From assembly GCF_002863565.1 (NCBI RefSeq), contig NZ_PGUW01000019.1, positions 47,423 through 111,422 of the forward strand: a stretch of 64,000 bases of DNA, in the 5' to 3' direction. The number at the start of each line of letters is the position of its first letter. The first letter of the stretch is position 1. The stretch is from Bacillus sp. V5-8f (GTDB taxonomy: Bacteria; Bacillota; Bacilli; Bacillales; DSM-1321). This document shows positions 37,489-45,887 of the stretch, one piece after another. Under the pieces are notes generated by a model that was given only the letters and a program-made list of their open reading frames with translations, did not search any database and was not told the DNA's origin. Position numbers and translations under genes: made by a program.

Positions 37489-37758
37489 GATGAATGTACA
37501 TGGGAAAACCATTTGATTGGCATTGCAATACCACGGTAAACCGGTAGCCCTTTGGGTAAGTGAAAATTCTGAAACCATTTTGAGGTTTGACAATTAAGAC
37601 AACACAAACAGCAAGACTTACAACGGTAGAAAAATGTGTTACCTGGAAATTAAAACCGTATTTGGAGGGCAAATATTTCTGTCCCTTCTTTCTGTCTAAC
37701 TTAATAAAGGTGTAATCTGCGCTTAGTATACAATCCCCAGAATTACCCAGGCAATAAA
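37489..37758. other. Gene-free stretch
   Basis: Overlapping minus-strand frames here lack ribosome sites and look accidental. Confidence 0.3.
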
Positions 37759-37770
37759 AAGACACCCTAT

Positions 37771-37962
37771 TTAGGATGTCTGAGCCTGTTCCTTAATTTC
37801 CATCCAGATCACATTCTCCAGGTCAATCAATATTCCCTTAAAATCAACCCAGCTTCCTTACCTAAGTAATTGATCTCTCACTTTTTCTTCAGTGGCAGAA
37901 TCAACTTGAAATGTCTTCCGCTGCTGATTTACAAATTTTATATCTACATTAAAGTTTGGCAT
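37771..37962 (-). pseudogene. Nonsense copy of the 63-aa small gene
   Basis: Colinear with 31560-31751 over the full length: MPNFNVDIKFVNQQRKTFQV, VRDQLLR, then TAA in place of the Gln codon, then GSWVDFKGILIDLENVIWME and the same stop position. The upstream AAAAAGGATGAG and downstream GACATCC...GGGTGTC-TTTTT hairpin (37761-37780) are also conserved. One nonsense change near codon 38 disables it. Confidence 0.7.
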
Positions 37963-38081
37963 AGTCTCATCCTTTTTAATTCTTACTATGCCAAATGCTA
38001 AGGAAATAATTTATGATTATACTAAAATCATTACTACATTTTCAACGATGATGAAATAACTTTTCAAAGTGAAAATAATCC

Positions 38082-38395
38082 TCAATTCCTCGCCAAAACC
38101 CCCATCTCTGTAAAAACATCCCGAATTTGATGAGTGTATTCCCCAAACTTTTGTGTTTCTCTTAAACTCCAATGCCTTGGTCGAGGAAAGTCAATCTTAA
38201 TTTCTTTTTTCACTTCACATGGACGATTCGAGAGAATTAATACCCGCTCGGATAACATGACGGCTTCTTCTATATCGTGGGTGATCAAGAAGCAGGTTTT
38301 TTATGCTTCATCCAAAGATGCTCGATATCGGAACCCGTTCTTTCCCTTGTAAGTGCATCCAAAGCTCCAAATGGCTCATCTATCAACGGGGAAGC
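38082..38395 (-). pseudogene. ABC transporter ATPase fragment (nitrate/sulfonate/taurine type)
   Basis: Three frames join into the end of an SsuB/TauB-like ATPase: IDEPFGALDALTRER (Walker B and D-loop), DIEHLWMKHKK, then from 38288 ITHDIEEAVMLSERVLILSN (H-loop) and a normal C-terminus ending at 38082. Walker A and the signature motif are absent and frameshifts separate the pieces. Homologous transporters occur in guanidine-riboswitch regulons, which may be relevant to the nearby ykkC RNA. Confidence 0.7.
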
Positions 38396-38625
38396 TTGAA
38401 ATCAGGACAAATTTATTACTAGTGGGAATAGAGCCATGGATTTGCACGTTAAAAATAGTGAAACAACCCGGCGTCAGCTTATCCTCAAATAAGCATTTTT
38501 CGTTTATACAAAATGCTAGGTTGAGTTAGTTCCCCCTTCTAAAATCAATATATTTTGAATATTCTAGAAATTAAAGGAAAATTTGGTTATAATATGTAAG
38601 GAAGACTACATAGGAGGATTTAATA

Positions 38626-39843
38626 ATGGTACCGGAACAAAAGGCCAGTTATCTCTATATTGTGACAGGTATGCTTGTTTCACTTGTTGCAGTTTCACTT
38701 GCAAGGCTCGCTTACGGGGTTGTCCTCCCTTTTATGAAAGAGGGACTTTCCATCTCCTATAAAATGGCCGGTTTGCTTGGTACGATTACTTCTTTGGGAT
38801 ATCTGGTCACCGTGATGTTTGCCGGCGTTGTCTCCACCAAATGGGGAGAGAAGAAGACGATACTTTGTGGTTTATCTTTTATTACGATTGGCTTTCTAAA
38901 CTTATCCTTTTCCACTTCCTACTTATACAGCTGCATATTTATGTTCCTTTTAGGAGTTGGAACGGCGTTTACGTTTACACCTCTCATTTCTGTTTTGATT
39001 CAATGGTTTCCTGCTAAACGAGGGCTTGTCATTGGTTTTGTAAATAGCGGGGCGGGCATCGGGGTATTTATTACAGGTGCACTCGTACCGTTCCTTCATC
39101 AGCTTTATCCTGAAATGGAGTGGAGGATCGCCTGGAGAATTTATTTTTTCGTGAGCATCCTGATTTGTCTGATGGTGTTTTTCATAATTAAGAACCCTCC
39201 AATGAAGAAAGCTATAACGAAGGAGCTAGCCATATCTCCAAGACAGATCTATACGAACTGGAATGTTATTAAGGTTGCATTGATTTACGGAGTTGTAGGA
39301 CTAACCTATATCACACAGTCTATTTTCATTATGAGTTTCATGCTGGATGAGGGGCTGAGAGCGCAGCATGCAGGACATTTGATCGCAATTGGCGGCATAC
39401 TCTCCATATTAAGCTCACCTATTTGGGGAGGTATCTCAGATCACCTTGGCAGGAAAAAGGCCTTGCTTTTAGCCATGGCATTTAATCTTTTATCTACTGT
39501 TGCTCCCATTTTTATGCCGAATTCCTTTGGATTTACCATAAACCTCATTGTCCAGGGAATTGTTAGCACAGGCGTATTTACCATGGTTCAGACTTTGAGC
39601 ACAGAACAGGTCCATCCACGATATGCGACCCTGTCCTTTAGCTATGCCACGTTTTACTTTGCGGTAGGGCAATTCATCGGTCCTACTTTAGCAGGCTTGG
39701 CTATTGATTATGTCGGATTTAAAAGCATTTTTACTCTTTCAGCTGTATGGATGGCCGCCGCTCTTTATTTAATTACGAAGGTTTCACCAAAAGCAGCCGA
39801 ACTAGAACCATCTGTATCTATTGAAAGTAAAATAGGGACCTGA
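38626..39843 (+). CDS. MFS transporter
   Basis: A 405-residue, 12-helix major facilitator. AGGAGG lies seven bases before the ATG. The first helix ends LARLAYGVVLPFMKEGL, typical of YbfB-like facilitators, and loop motifs are KWGEKKT and SDHLGRKKALL. Substrate unknown. It stands as a single gene; the hairpin downstream serves mainly the convergent YjcZ gene. Confidence 0.82.
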   Translation: MVPEQKASYLYIVTGMLVSLVAVSLARLAYGVVLPFMKEGLSISYKMAGLLGTITSLGYLVTVMFAGVVSTKWGEKKTILCGLSFITIGFLNLSFSTSYLYSCIFMFLLGVGTAFTFTPLISVLIQWFPAKRGLVIGFVNSGAGIGVFITGALVPFLHQLYPEMEWRIAWRIYFFVSILICLMVFFIIKNPPMKKAITKELAISPRQIYTNWNVIKVALIYGVVGLTYITQSIFIMSFMLDEGLRAQHAGHLIAIGGILSILSSPIWGGISDHLGRKKALLLAMAFNLLSTVAPIFMPNSFGFTINLIVQGIVSTGVFTMVQTLSTEQVHPRYATLSFSYATFYFAVGQFIGPTLAGLAIDYVGFKSIFTLSAVWMAAALYLITKVSPKAAELEPSVSIESKIGT

Positions 39844-39928
39844 ATAATTCAAAATAAGCAGGCTATCGATAATTTCCAATGTATTTACTCGCATTTACCA
39901 GCATTTTTTAAGCCCTAACTAAAATAAA

Positions 39929-39950
39929 GGAAGCCTACGAATAGGCTTCC
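39929..39950 (-). terminator. Terminator between MFS gene and YjcZ gene
   Basis: Perfect nine-base stem GGAAGCCTA/TAGGCTTCC. On the minus strand it is followed by TTTATTTTAG, so it terminates the leftward YjcZ gene; it may also act on the rightward MFS transcript. Confidence 0.7.
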
Positions 39951-39974
39951 CATTCCCTATCAGGGTTTTATTGA

Positions 39975-40082
39975 TTAATAACCGCCGAAGCAAGCACAAC
40001 CAATGATCACCAATAACACAAAAATTACAACAATAAAGGCAAAGCCTCCGCCGTAGCCGCCGCCAACGTATCCATCTCCCAT
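39975..40082 (-). CDS. YjcZ-family sporulation protein (35 aa)
   Basis: MGDGYVGGGYGGGFAFIVVI starts a 35-residue protein that ends LLVIIGCACFGGY. A Gly/Tyr-rich head followed by one hydrophobic helix is the YjcZ pattern. AAAGGAGG lies just upstream. Members are small membrane proteins made late in sporulation, function unknown. The -10-like CATACTATG (near 40122, minus) is close to the sigma-K consensus CATANNNTA. Confidence 0.8.
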   Translation of the reverse strand: MGDGYVGGGYGGGFAFIVVIFVLLVIIGCACFGGY

Positions 40083-40395
40083 ATTATAGCCTCCTTTAAG
40101 GTTTGAAAAGTTGTTTACGCTACATAGTATGTACGAGGAGCAGATTCGATTGGGCGGAAAGTTTGTCCTATGAAAATTTGGGTGTTTTCATCATTTTTTT
40201 TTAAAACTGCTCCCTGGGAGTTAGTTTAAAAGCTAATCTTAGTGTTTATAAATACATTGTTTGTGTTCACAAAATAGGAGAAATCAGACTTAGCCCATTA
40301 TTCAAAGATTAGTAAAATACTGTTACCTTTGGGTAGGATCCAACATAATATGCATTGACCCACGAAATACATCGTTGAAAAGGAGAGGTGACATT
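40083..40395. promoter_or_regulatory. Divergent promoter region of two YjcZ genes
   Basis: About 310 bases between two divergent YjcZ genes. Sigma-K-like -10 candidates occur facing each gene (CATACTATG on the minus strand, CATAATATG near 40343 on the plus strand). No other gene. Confidence 0.4.
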
Positions 40396-40548
40396 ATGTC
40401 TGGTGGTGTAGCGCCTGTTGCAGGATATGGCAATGGTTTTGCATTAATCCTCGTACTGTTCATTCTATTGGTGATAATTGGTTGTGCATGTTTCCGTCGA
40501 GGTTGTGCTCCAGTTGCTCCAGTGTACGGCTATGGAGCCTATTGCTAA
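40396..40548 (+). CDS. YjcZ-family sporulation protein (50 aa)
   Basis: MSGGVAPVAGYGNGFALILV begins a 50-residue protein with the same hydrophobic core (LLVIIGCACF) and an extra C-terminal tail rich in Pro, Tyr and Cys (APVAPVYGYGAYC). AGGAGAGGTG precedes the ATG. Divergent from the other YjcZ gene at 39975. Confidence 0.8.
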   Translation: MSGGVAPVAGYGNGFALILVLFILLVIIGCACFRRGCAPVAPVYGYGAYC

Positions 40549-40550
40549 GA

Positions 40551-40575
40551 AAAAGCCTTTTTTAAGGCTTTTTTC
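40551..40575 (+). terminator. Terminator of YjcZ gene
   Basis: AAAAAGCCTT/AAGGCTTTTTT hairpin with a run of T, immediately after the stop. Confidence 0.75.
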
Positions 40576-40768
40576 TTTTGGTAAAACTGCTCCTTTTTCC
40601 TCCTTGTTGCCGGGGTTGAAAGAAGACGATCAACTATTACATCCCTAAGAAGAAGTTATAATAAAAAATTTCTACCCTTTTTGTTTTTGACTGCAGTTTG
40701 TTTTTTTAATAATTTGCTTCAATGTGACCTACTTCCTTCAATAAAATAACTAAACGTGTAGAATTAAC

Positions 40769-40816
40769 GAAAAAGTTCCAGTTCCGAGAGTGCAGCTTCC
40801 GGAACTGGAACTTTTT
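40769..40816. terminator. Bidirectional terminator after acetamidase-type gene
   Basis: Nearly perfect 18-base stem GAAAAAGTTCCAGTTCCG / CGGAACTGGAACTTTTTC with a 12-base loop. Symmetrical A/T flanks make it functional in both directions; it ends the leftward acetamidase-type gene. Confidence 0.85.
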
Positions 40817-40825
40817 CAATCGTTC

Positions 40826-42436
40826 TTATTTCTTTTTATCAAAAGTCACATTTGCGGTCAGAGTGTCACCAGAAGTGGCCCAGTTGACGCTTGCCCCCAT
40901 TATTTCACCGATGGCTTTGACCGGAATAAATAACTCCCCATCTATGGATATCGGCATTCCTTCATGGTAGATGTCCTTGCCGTTCATGTTATAGATATTG
41001 GAGTTCTCCTGGATCGTTACTTGCTGACCTTTTAAAGTTACCGTTGCTTTGTATACTCCGTTCTTTTTGCTGGCCTTGGTTTTTCCTCCTAATGTATCTG
41101 TCAGAGAGGCTACAGAGACATAAAATTCATTATTCTCGATTTCAGATTTGACCTTCTTTTTGTCCGCCAAGACTTGCAGCTTTAGGTTGTTGATAAAATG
41201 TCTTTTGTCGATTAAGGCGTGGATTCCTTTTGTTCTATCGACCACTTGTGAAACCTCATAATCCGTGGCAGCGCTCATATAGGCAAACGCTGTTGCCCTG
41301 TCCATCCCAAGCTTCTCCTCCAAGAAACCAATGGCTTCGCGTACGGTTTCTTTCATAGCCTCATCCAAATCCTCATCCAGACCAACTGGAATCCAGTAAT
41401 CTTCCGTTTCTGCAAATGGCTGCTTTAGCTCGCCCTTACGAGGGATGGACTGATCGCCTGCCTTGAGAACAGTTAAACGGAAAGTCCCTTGCAGCGATGC
41501 CTCCCAAGCGGTCAAGGCCACTTCTCCGTCACCTTGGGCAAAGTGAGGGTCGCCAGTGAAGAACATAGCATCTTTTACCTGAACTGGAAGGTAAAGCGTT
41601 GAGCCAACACCCAGCTCATTGATATCCATGTTGCCTCCGGTTTCGATTGGCGGAATGGAACTAACCTTTTCGCTTGTATTGGGAGCAACACCCATCATTC
41701 CCATAAATGGCTTCATAGGAAAGCGTACCTGTCCACCGCTTTTAATTGGCAATACTCCGTAGTACTTGCCATTCACTTTTTCCAATGGAGTGAAGGTTGA
41801 AACATTGCCGTAAAGCTCTGGGTGATCCGAACTAGCACCCGGCTTCGGGCCGTCATTCTCAGGAAATTCACCTGGAAGGGCTCCTTTATAATGGCGGTTG
41901 GAAATCACCCCGTAAGGCACACGGGGAGCCAATGACAACACCTCCACCTTTAGCACATCTCCAGGTTCAGCTCCTTCAACCGCAAGCGGGCCCGTAACGA
42001 TATGTGGGCCGTCACCTGCAAAGTCATGCTTTAATTCTGAACCCGCAATATCTATGGCGTCCTGTAACACCTCGTCCTTTTTCACGCCATATTTGCTAAA
42101 GAATTCAACCGGATCCCGCCCCTGGTCTTCAAGTATGCCTTCATGGGACACCGTATCAATCGTAACGGTCGATCCTGAAGAAATGCTCATCACTGGTTTG
42201 CTGTCTCGGTTCGGCAAGTAACCCCATTGAATATTTTTTACTGATGAAGAAAGATAGTATGTACCCTCGGCTTTTTCCGCCGTTGTGCTTTGTAGAACCT
42301 TAAATCCGGTTTCCTTTGTTTTTTTCGCCCCGCTTGTCACATCACTAATTAGAAGCGTGGCGGAAAGCACAGTTGCTGCCCCGACACTAAGTATGCCGAT
42401 TTTCTTTACCTTAGAATGTTTTCTGTTTTGTCCCAT
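40826..42436 (-). CDS. Exported acetamidase/formamidase with C-terminal copper-amine-oxidase-N-like domain
   Basis: A 536-residue two-domain protein. The N-terminus (basic, then IGILSVGAATVLSATLLIS) is a signal peptide or membrane anchor. Residues about 60-400 are an FmdA/AmdA amidohydrolase: HEGILEDQGRDP, GPLAVEGAEPGDVLKVEVL, FPMKPFMGMMGVAP, GGNMDINELGVGSTLYLPV and GDPHFAQGDGEVALTAWE. Residues about 425-535 resemble the Cu_amine_oxidN1 stalk domain used for surface attachment (YVSVASLTDTLGG, MNGKDIYHEGMPISIDGELF). FmdA/AmdA enzymes are normally cytoplasmic and hydrolyse acetamide or formamide, so an exported, stalked version is unusual. Start ATG preceded by AGGGGACGAGG. Confidence 0.8.
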   Translation of the reverse strand: MGQNRKHSKVKKIGILSVGAATVLSATLLISDVTSGAKKTKETGFKVLQSTTAEKAEGTYYLSSSVKNIQWGYLPNRDSKPVMSISSGSTVTIDTVSHEGILEDQGRDPVEFFSKYGVKKDEVLQDAIDIAGSELKHDFAGDGPHIVTGPLAVEGAEPGDVLKVEVLSLAPRVPYGVISNRHYKGALPGEFPENDGPKPGASSDHPELYGNVSTFTPLEKVNGKYYGVLPIKSGGQVRFPMKPFMGMMGVAPNTSEKVSSIPPIETGGNMDINELGVGSTLYLPVQVKDAMFFTGDPHFAQGDGEVALTAWEASLQGTFRLTVLKAGDQSIPRKGELKQPFAETEDYWIPVGLDEDLDEAMKETVREAIGFLEEKLGMDRATAFAYMSAATDYEVSQVVDRTKGIHALIDKRHFINNLKLQVLADKKKVKSEIENNEFYVSVASLTDTLGGKTKASKKNGVYKATVTLKGQQVTIQENSNIYNMNGKDIYHEGMPISIDGELFIPVKAIGEIMGASVNWATSGDTLTANVTFDKKK

Positions 42437-42794
42437 AATCCTCGTCCCCTTTACTTTTCATATTGAAAGGTTACAAAGAAAAGGAAAACGGAACCATAAG
42501 TTTGTTAGATTTTCTTACATAGTTTTCTCCTTTAAAGCAGTACTCCACCAAATAATTCCTGATTCACTAGAATGATAGCAGATCCAGAATCACTATCAAA
42601 AGTTATCATAGTAACTTCGACGAAAACTCCCTGGTCTGAGAAATGAGATATATTTCATTTATCCCATAGGTTTCAGCTGCTTTAATAAAACTGGATGCAA
42701 TTTTTAACGTTAAATTACATAATTTTTTTGATTTATACTTCAATAAGAAGTTAGGGGAATTATGGTGAAATAGAAATGAAAAGGAGTTGATCGC
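42437..42794. other. Upstream region of acetamidase-type gene
   Basis: No gene. The leftward promoter should be here. GTTAGATTTTCTTACAT near 42503-42519 is an imperfect palindrome that also occurs near 27820 (TTAGATTTTCTTACACAT) and, in altered form, near 57929; possibly a shared operator-like or repeated element. Confidence 0.35.
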
Positions 42795-42970
42795 ATGGCT
42801 TTCTTAAAAGCCATCAACGGGAGTAAGGGTCATTAAATTCGTTCTGCAACAAGTTATGCACCCAGATCAGTTGAAGGGATCAAAATCATTATACTTTCTC
42901 ATCCCATTGTTGCACTGCGTCATAAAGATGAAGAATGCCGAAAAGTTTGAATTGCTTAAAATGGATATAA
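42795..42970 (+). pseudogene. Possible relaxase (MobA/VirD2-like) N-terminal relic
   Basis: ATG at 42795 with AAAAGGAG upstream gives MAFLKAINGSKGH and a stop; a frameshift then gives VLQQVMHPDQLKGS. The joined pattern resembles the start of plasmid relaxases (short Ala-x-x-Lys segment, then L..V..YVM.P.K). The rest is not recognisable. Tentative. Confidence 0.35.
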
Positions 42971-42975
42971 AAAAT

Positions 42976-43006
42976 AAAGGTTTTCCCTGCATGCGGGAGA
43001 ACCTTT
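42976..43006. terminator. Bidirectional terminator
   Basis: AAAGGTTTTCCC pairs with GGGAGAACCTTT; T-rich on both strands. It ends the leftward small gene at 43026 and the rightward relic. Confidence 0.7.
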
Positions 43007-43025
43007 TATTAGCAGAAATAATCCA

Positions 43026-43223
43026 TTAGATTTGGTTTTTAAGGTACTGTAAGACTATTTTATGAAACTCTCTTATAGCTTTTCCCTTATCTTCTCCAAA
43101 TCCCGCCAAAACAGTTGAAACATCATGTTTATCATAAATGTTGTAACCATCCCCTCTTACCCATGCTAATTCAAAATGATCGTACTCCTTTAAAGTTTTA
43201 TATTCCCATTCAGTTTCAGCCAT
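43026..43223 (-). CDS. Small conserved-looking hypothetical protein (65 aa)
   Basis: Start taken at the ATG at 43221-43223 (GAGGTG upstream), giving MAETEWEYKTLKEYDHFELA. The protein is acidic and mixed helix/strand, with VLAGFGEDKGKAIREFHK near the end. Own terminator downstream. No family recognised, but ribosome site, composition and terminator support a real gene. Confidence 0.55.
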   Translation of the reverse strand: MAETEWEYKTLKEYDHFELAWVRGDGYNIYDKHDVSTVLAGFGEDKGKAIREFHKIVLQYLKNQI

Positions 43224-43510
43224 GCAAAACACACCTCATCATGCTAAGAATATAGCCTCTATATTTTTATAGTCCTACAGGCATTCTTTCGTGTGGGCGA
43301 ACGCTAACTAAATGGTGACATATAATAAAACAGTCCTATTCTTTTCCTTTTAAATTTCTTCCTAGTCGATTTATCCCCTTCTCCCCCGAGTTGTTTTCAA
43401 ATGAAAACAACACCGCTGATAATAAGTAATAAAACTAAAAATCGGAAACTTTTTTTAATCTCAAATTTGTCCACCTCAGAATCACACTAGTAAATGTCTT
43501 TTTATAACGA
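43224..43510. other. Gene-free stretch
   Basis: No gene; promoter of the small leftward gene expected at its left end. Confidence 0.3.
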
Positions 43511-43540
43511 CAAAAAAAAGCAACAATTCGAATGTTACTT
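43511..43540 (-). terminator. Terminator of yoaS-yozG-yoaT-like operon
   Basis: GTAACAT/TTGTTGC-type stem (43520-43538) followed on the minus strand by TTTTTTTTG, about 100 bases after the DUF817 gene. Confidence 0.6.
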
Positions 43541-43640
43541 TTTCCAATTTATCTTATTCAAAATTTTGTACGCTAGGAGAACTTCAACCTAAAAAAGTAG
43601 AATTATGCTAACGACTTTTTTAAAGAAGGGTTCTTTACAG

Positions 43641-44432
43641 TTATAAAAATTGACTAGCCTCTATCCTAGTCGAATTCCCCCCCTTAACCTGCTTTAGAAT
43701 GGCTATTATAAGAAAGCTAACAATTACTAATAAGAGCCATGAACTCACCTTTCCTAGGTGAACGAGACTCCATGCTTCGGTTTGGTTTGTATATTGCCAA
43801 GCTCCAAAGAACGTTGCAATATTTTCGGCTATCCATATAAAAAATCCGATGAGCACAAAAGAAAGCGCAAGTGGCATACGGTAACAAGTTCCATCAACCT
43901 CGTATGTGACCCATGATTGCCAAAAGACGATAATTACAAGTCCACATAACCACCAACGAACATCAATCCAATAATGATGGGTGAAAAAATTCAAATAAAT
44001 CGCAGCTGCAAGAGGTACAACTACCAAAAACGGTGGCCACTTAACCAGGTCAACCTTTAATCTCCTCCACGCCTGGCAAAGATAACTCGCTACACTTGCG
44101 TACATGAATCCGCTATATAAAGGGACACCAAAAATTTTGAAATATCCTTCCTCTGGATAAGACCAGGAGCCCATATGTACCTTAAAAAGTTCAAGAGCAA
44201 GTCCAATAAGGTGGAATAATGTGATAACCTTTAGTTCCTCCCGTGTTTCAAGCCCAGAACGTACCATACACCACTGCATCAGAAGACAGATAATGAGCAG
44301 CCAATCATAACGAGGAAGGAAGGGTAATGGCATGGATTGTGTAAAAGCCAAAGAGGCAAAAATAACGACAGGAAACAAACATGATAGGGCCTGCTCCCAA
44401 CCAAAACGAACGAGTTGTTTTAGTGCTCTCAT
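43641..44432 (-). CDS. DUF817 integral membrane protein (YoaT-like)
   Basis: A 263-residue membrane protein with about seven or eight helices. Start chosen at the ATG at 44430-44432, with GGAGG nine bases upstream; the open frame extends 30 codons further without a ribosome site. Recognisable DUF817 features are FKVHMGSWSYPEEGYFKIFG and FFIWIAENIATFFGAWQYTN. Function unknown. It follows the XRE regulator gene by about 100 bases; the order DUF2975, XRE, DUF817 matches yoaS-yozG-yoaT of B. subtilis. Confidence 0.85.
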   Translation of the reverse strand: MRALKQLVRFGWEQALSCLFPVVIFASLAFTQSMPLPFLPRYDWLLIICLLMQWCMVRSGLETREELKVITLFHLIGLALELFKVHMGSWSYPEEGYFKIFGVPLYSGFMYASVASYLCQAWRRLKVDLVKWPPFLVVVPLAAAIYLNFFTHHYWIDVRWWLCGLVIIVFWQSWVTYEVDGTCYRMPLALSFVLIGFFIWIAENIATFFGAWQYTNQTEAWSLVHLGKVSSWLLLVIVSFLIIAILKQVKGGNSTRIEASQFL

Positions 44433-44536
44433 GATTTGTGCCTCCATTCTTGAATGGTTAAATTCATGAGTAACTCCCCTTTGATGCATAACGGAAAAAG
44501 GAATCTTTCTTTTCCCTTCCATGTTAAATATTTCTA

Positions 44537-44764
44537 CTATATTAATTTTTGGGTGTCTTCATTACTTCGGTATTCTAAAATATCTCCGGGTTGACATTCT
44601 AATGCTTTGCAAATTGCCTCTAAAGTTGAAAGCCTAATTGCTTTTGCCTTTCCATTTTTCAATATAGAAAGGTTAGCCATTGTTATTCCAACCCTCTCCG
44701 AAAGTTCTGTTACGCTCATTTTCCTTTTAGCCAGCATCACATCAATATTGATTATAATTGCCAT
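44537..44764 (-). CDS. XRE-type HTH regulator (YozG-like)
   Basis: A 75-residue Cro/CI-type DNA-binding protein: MLAKRKMSVTELSERVGITM contains helices 1-3 and LSTLEAICKALECQPGDILE the closing helices. Such short regulators commonly pair with DUF2975 membrane proteins, as here (ten bases from the upstream gene). They may respond to membrane or growth cues; target genes unknown, autoregulation likely. Confidence 0.85.
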   Translation of the reverse strand: MAIIINIDVMLAKRKMSVTELSERVGITMANLSILKNGKAKAIRLSTLEAICKALECQPGDILEYRSNEDTQKLI

Positions 44765-44774
44765 TGTTTACACC

Positions 44775-45254
44775 TCAGACCGTTAAGTCATTTTCTGATT
44801 TTATATCTATGGCATTTTTTAATAGTTTTTGAAGTACAGCAGCAAAAACTGCAACCACAAAGCAACCAAAAATAATTACCATTCCGATTAATATAATTCC
44901 TGGAGCATCGTCTACCTCTGCCATGAGATATAAGAGTGGCATAAATACCACATATAAGGCACTGATAGTAATGGCACAGTATTTGATATTCTTTAAAACA
45001 CTTACAGATAATTCCGAAAACGCCTGGTTCTTGTCAATATAGCTTAAAAGTCTTAAAGTCTGGTACAATGCAACGAAAAATACTACCGCAGTTACATACA
45101 ACCCGATTAAAAAGGGATATTGTAAATAAGCTAATTTTGGATTTAATTCTGCAAAAAATTCTGCTATCTCAGGCAACAAAAATATACACAAAGCAAGAAC
45201 AGGAAGTCCCATAAGAACAACAGCGAACTTTAAAAAGAATGTTTCTCGTTTCAT
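44775..45254 (-). CDS. DUF2975 membrane protein (YoaS-like)
   Basis: A 159-residue protein with four hydrophobic segments, starting at the ATG at 45252-45254 (GAGGTG six bases upstream; a GTG three codons earlier overlaps that site). It has the DUF2975 features QTLRLLSYIDKNQAFSELSV and FAAVLQKLLKNAIDIKSEND. Forms an operon with the XRE gene; together they are a common two-gene module of unknown signal. Confidence 0.82.
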   Translation of the reverse strand: MKRETFFLKFAVVLMGLPVLALCIFLLPEIAEFFAELNPKLAYLQYPFLIGLYVTAVVFFVALYQTLRLLSYIDKNQAFSELSVSVLKNIKYCAITISALYVVFMPLLYLMAEVDDAPGIILIGMVIIFGCFVVAVFAAVLQKLLKNAIDIKSENDLTV

Positions 45255-45720
45255 AAAAAGCACCTCACTTATTTATTGTCCACTTGACTTTAACACGCGT
45301 TTTATCGATTTACAATAAATTATTACTGATTATAATTATGTTTTTATTGATTTATATATATCCCTTTAATTTTAGACAAAGATAAAAAGCAATCCTGATT
45401 AGTAAGAAATGCTCTATAACTTTAAACATCTCAATTTTTAACTTGCTACAATTAACCTCCCGTTAGTGCAGTAGTGCAGTAAACTAATAAAGCTGCCTAA
45501 AACCAGATCTATGTTCTTTACTGACACCCGTAACTCGGTTAAAAATTTATCCTTAGAATCCATTTATCAACAAATTAATTTAAATGTTGAGTAACAATTG
45601 TGTAAGAAAAGATGAACCAATTTTTGTTAAATCGAAAATGAACAAAATTAACACTTAAATTCACCAGGACTCATATTTTGGTCATACAATTCCTTATTAG
45701 ATGTGGCATTTTCATCAATG
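45255..45720. other. Intergenic region between yoaS-like operon and subtilisin terminator
   Basis: No gene. Promoter of the leftward yoaS-like operon should be at its left part. A GTGCAGTAGTGCAGTA short tandem repeat lies near 45464-45480. Confidence 0.3.
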
Positions 45721-45750
45721 AAAAAAAGACCCATCCGATATGGATCAGTC
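45721..45750 (-). terminator. Terminator downstream of subtilisin gene
   Basis: GACTGATCC/GGATGGGTC stem on the minus strand followed by TTTTTTT; about 140 bases after the peptidase stop. Confidence 0.55.
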
Positions 45751-45887
45751 TAATAAGTAAGTTAAAAACCGCACATTATCCATTGTCGTCATTCTCTTTA
45801 AGCACGTGATTTATATGGAGAGGCATTCACGCATCTAGTGTGGTTGTTATAAAAAACGCGACATTTTATATTTTTTTATTTTAACGA

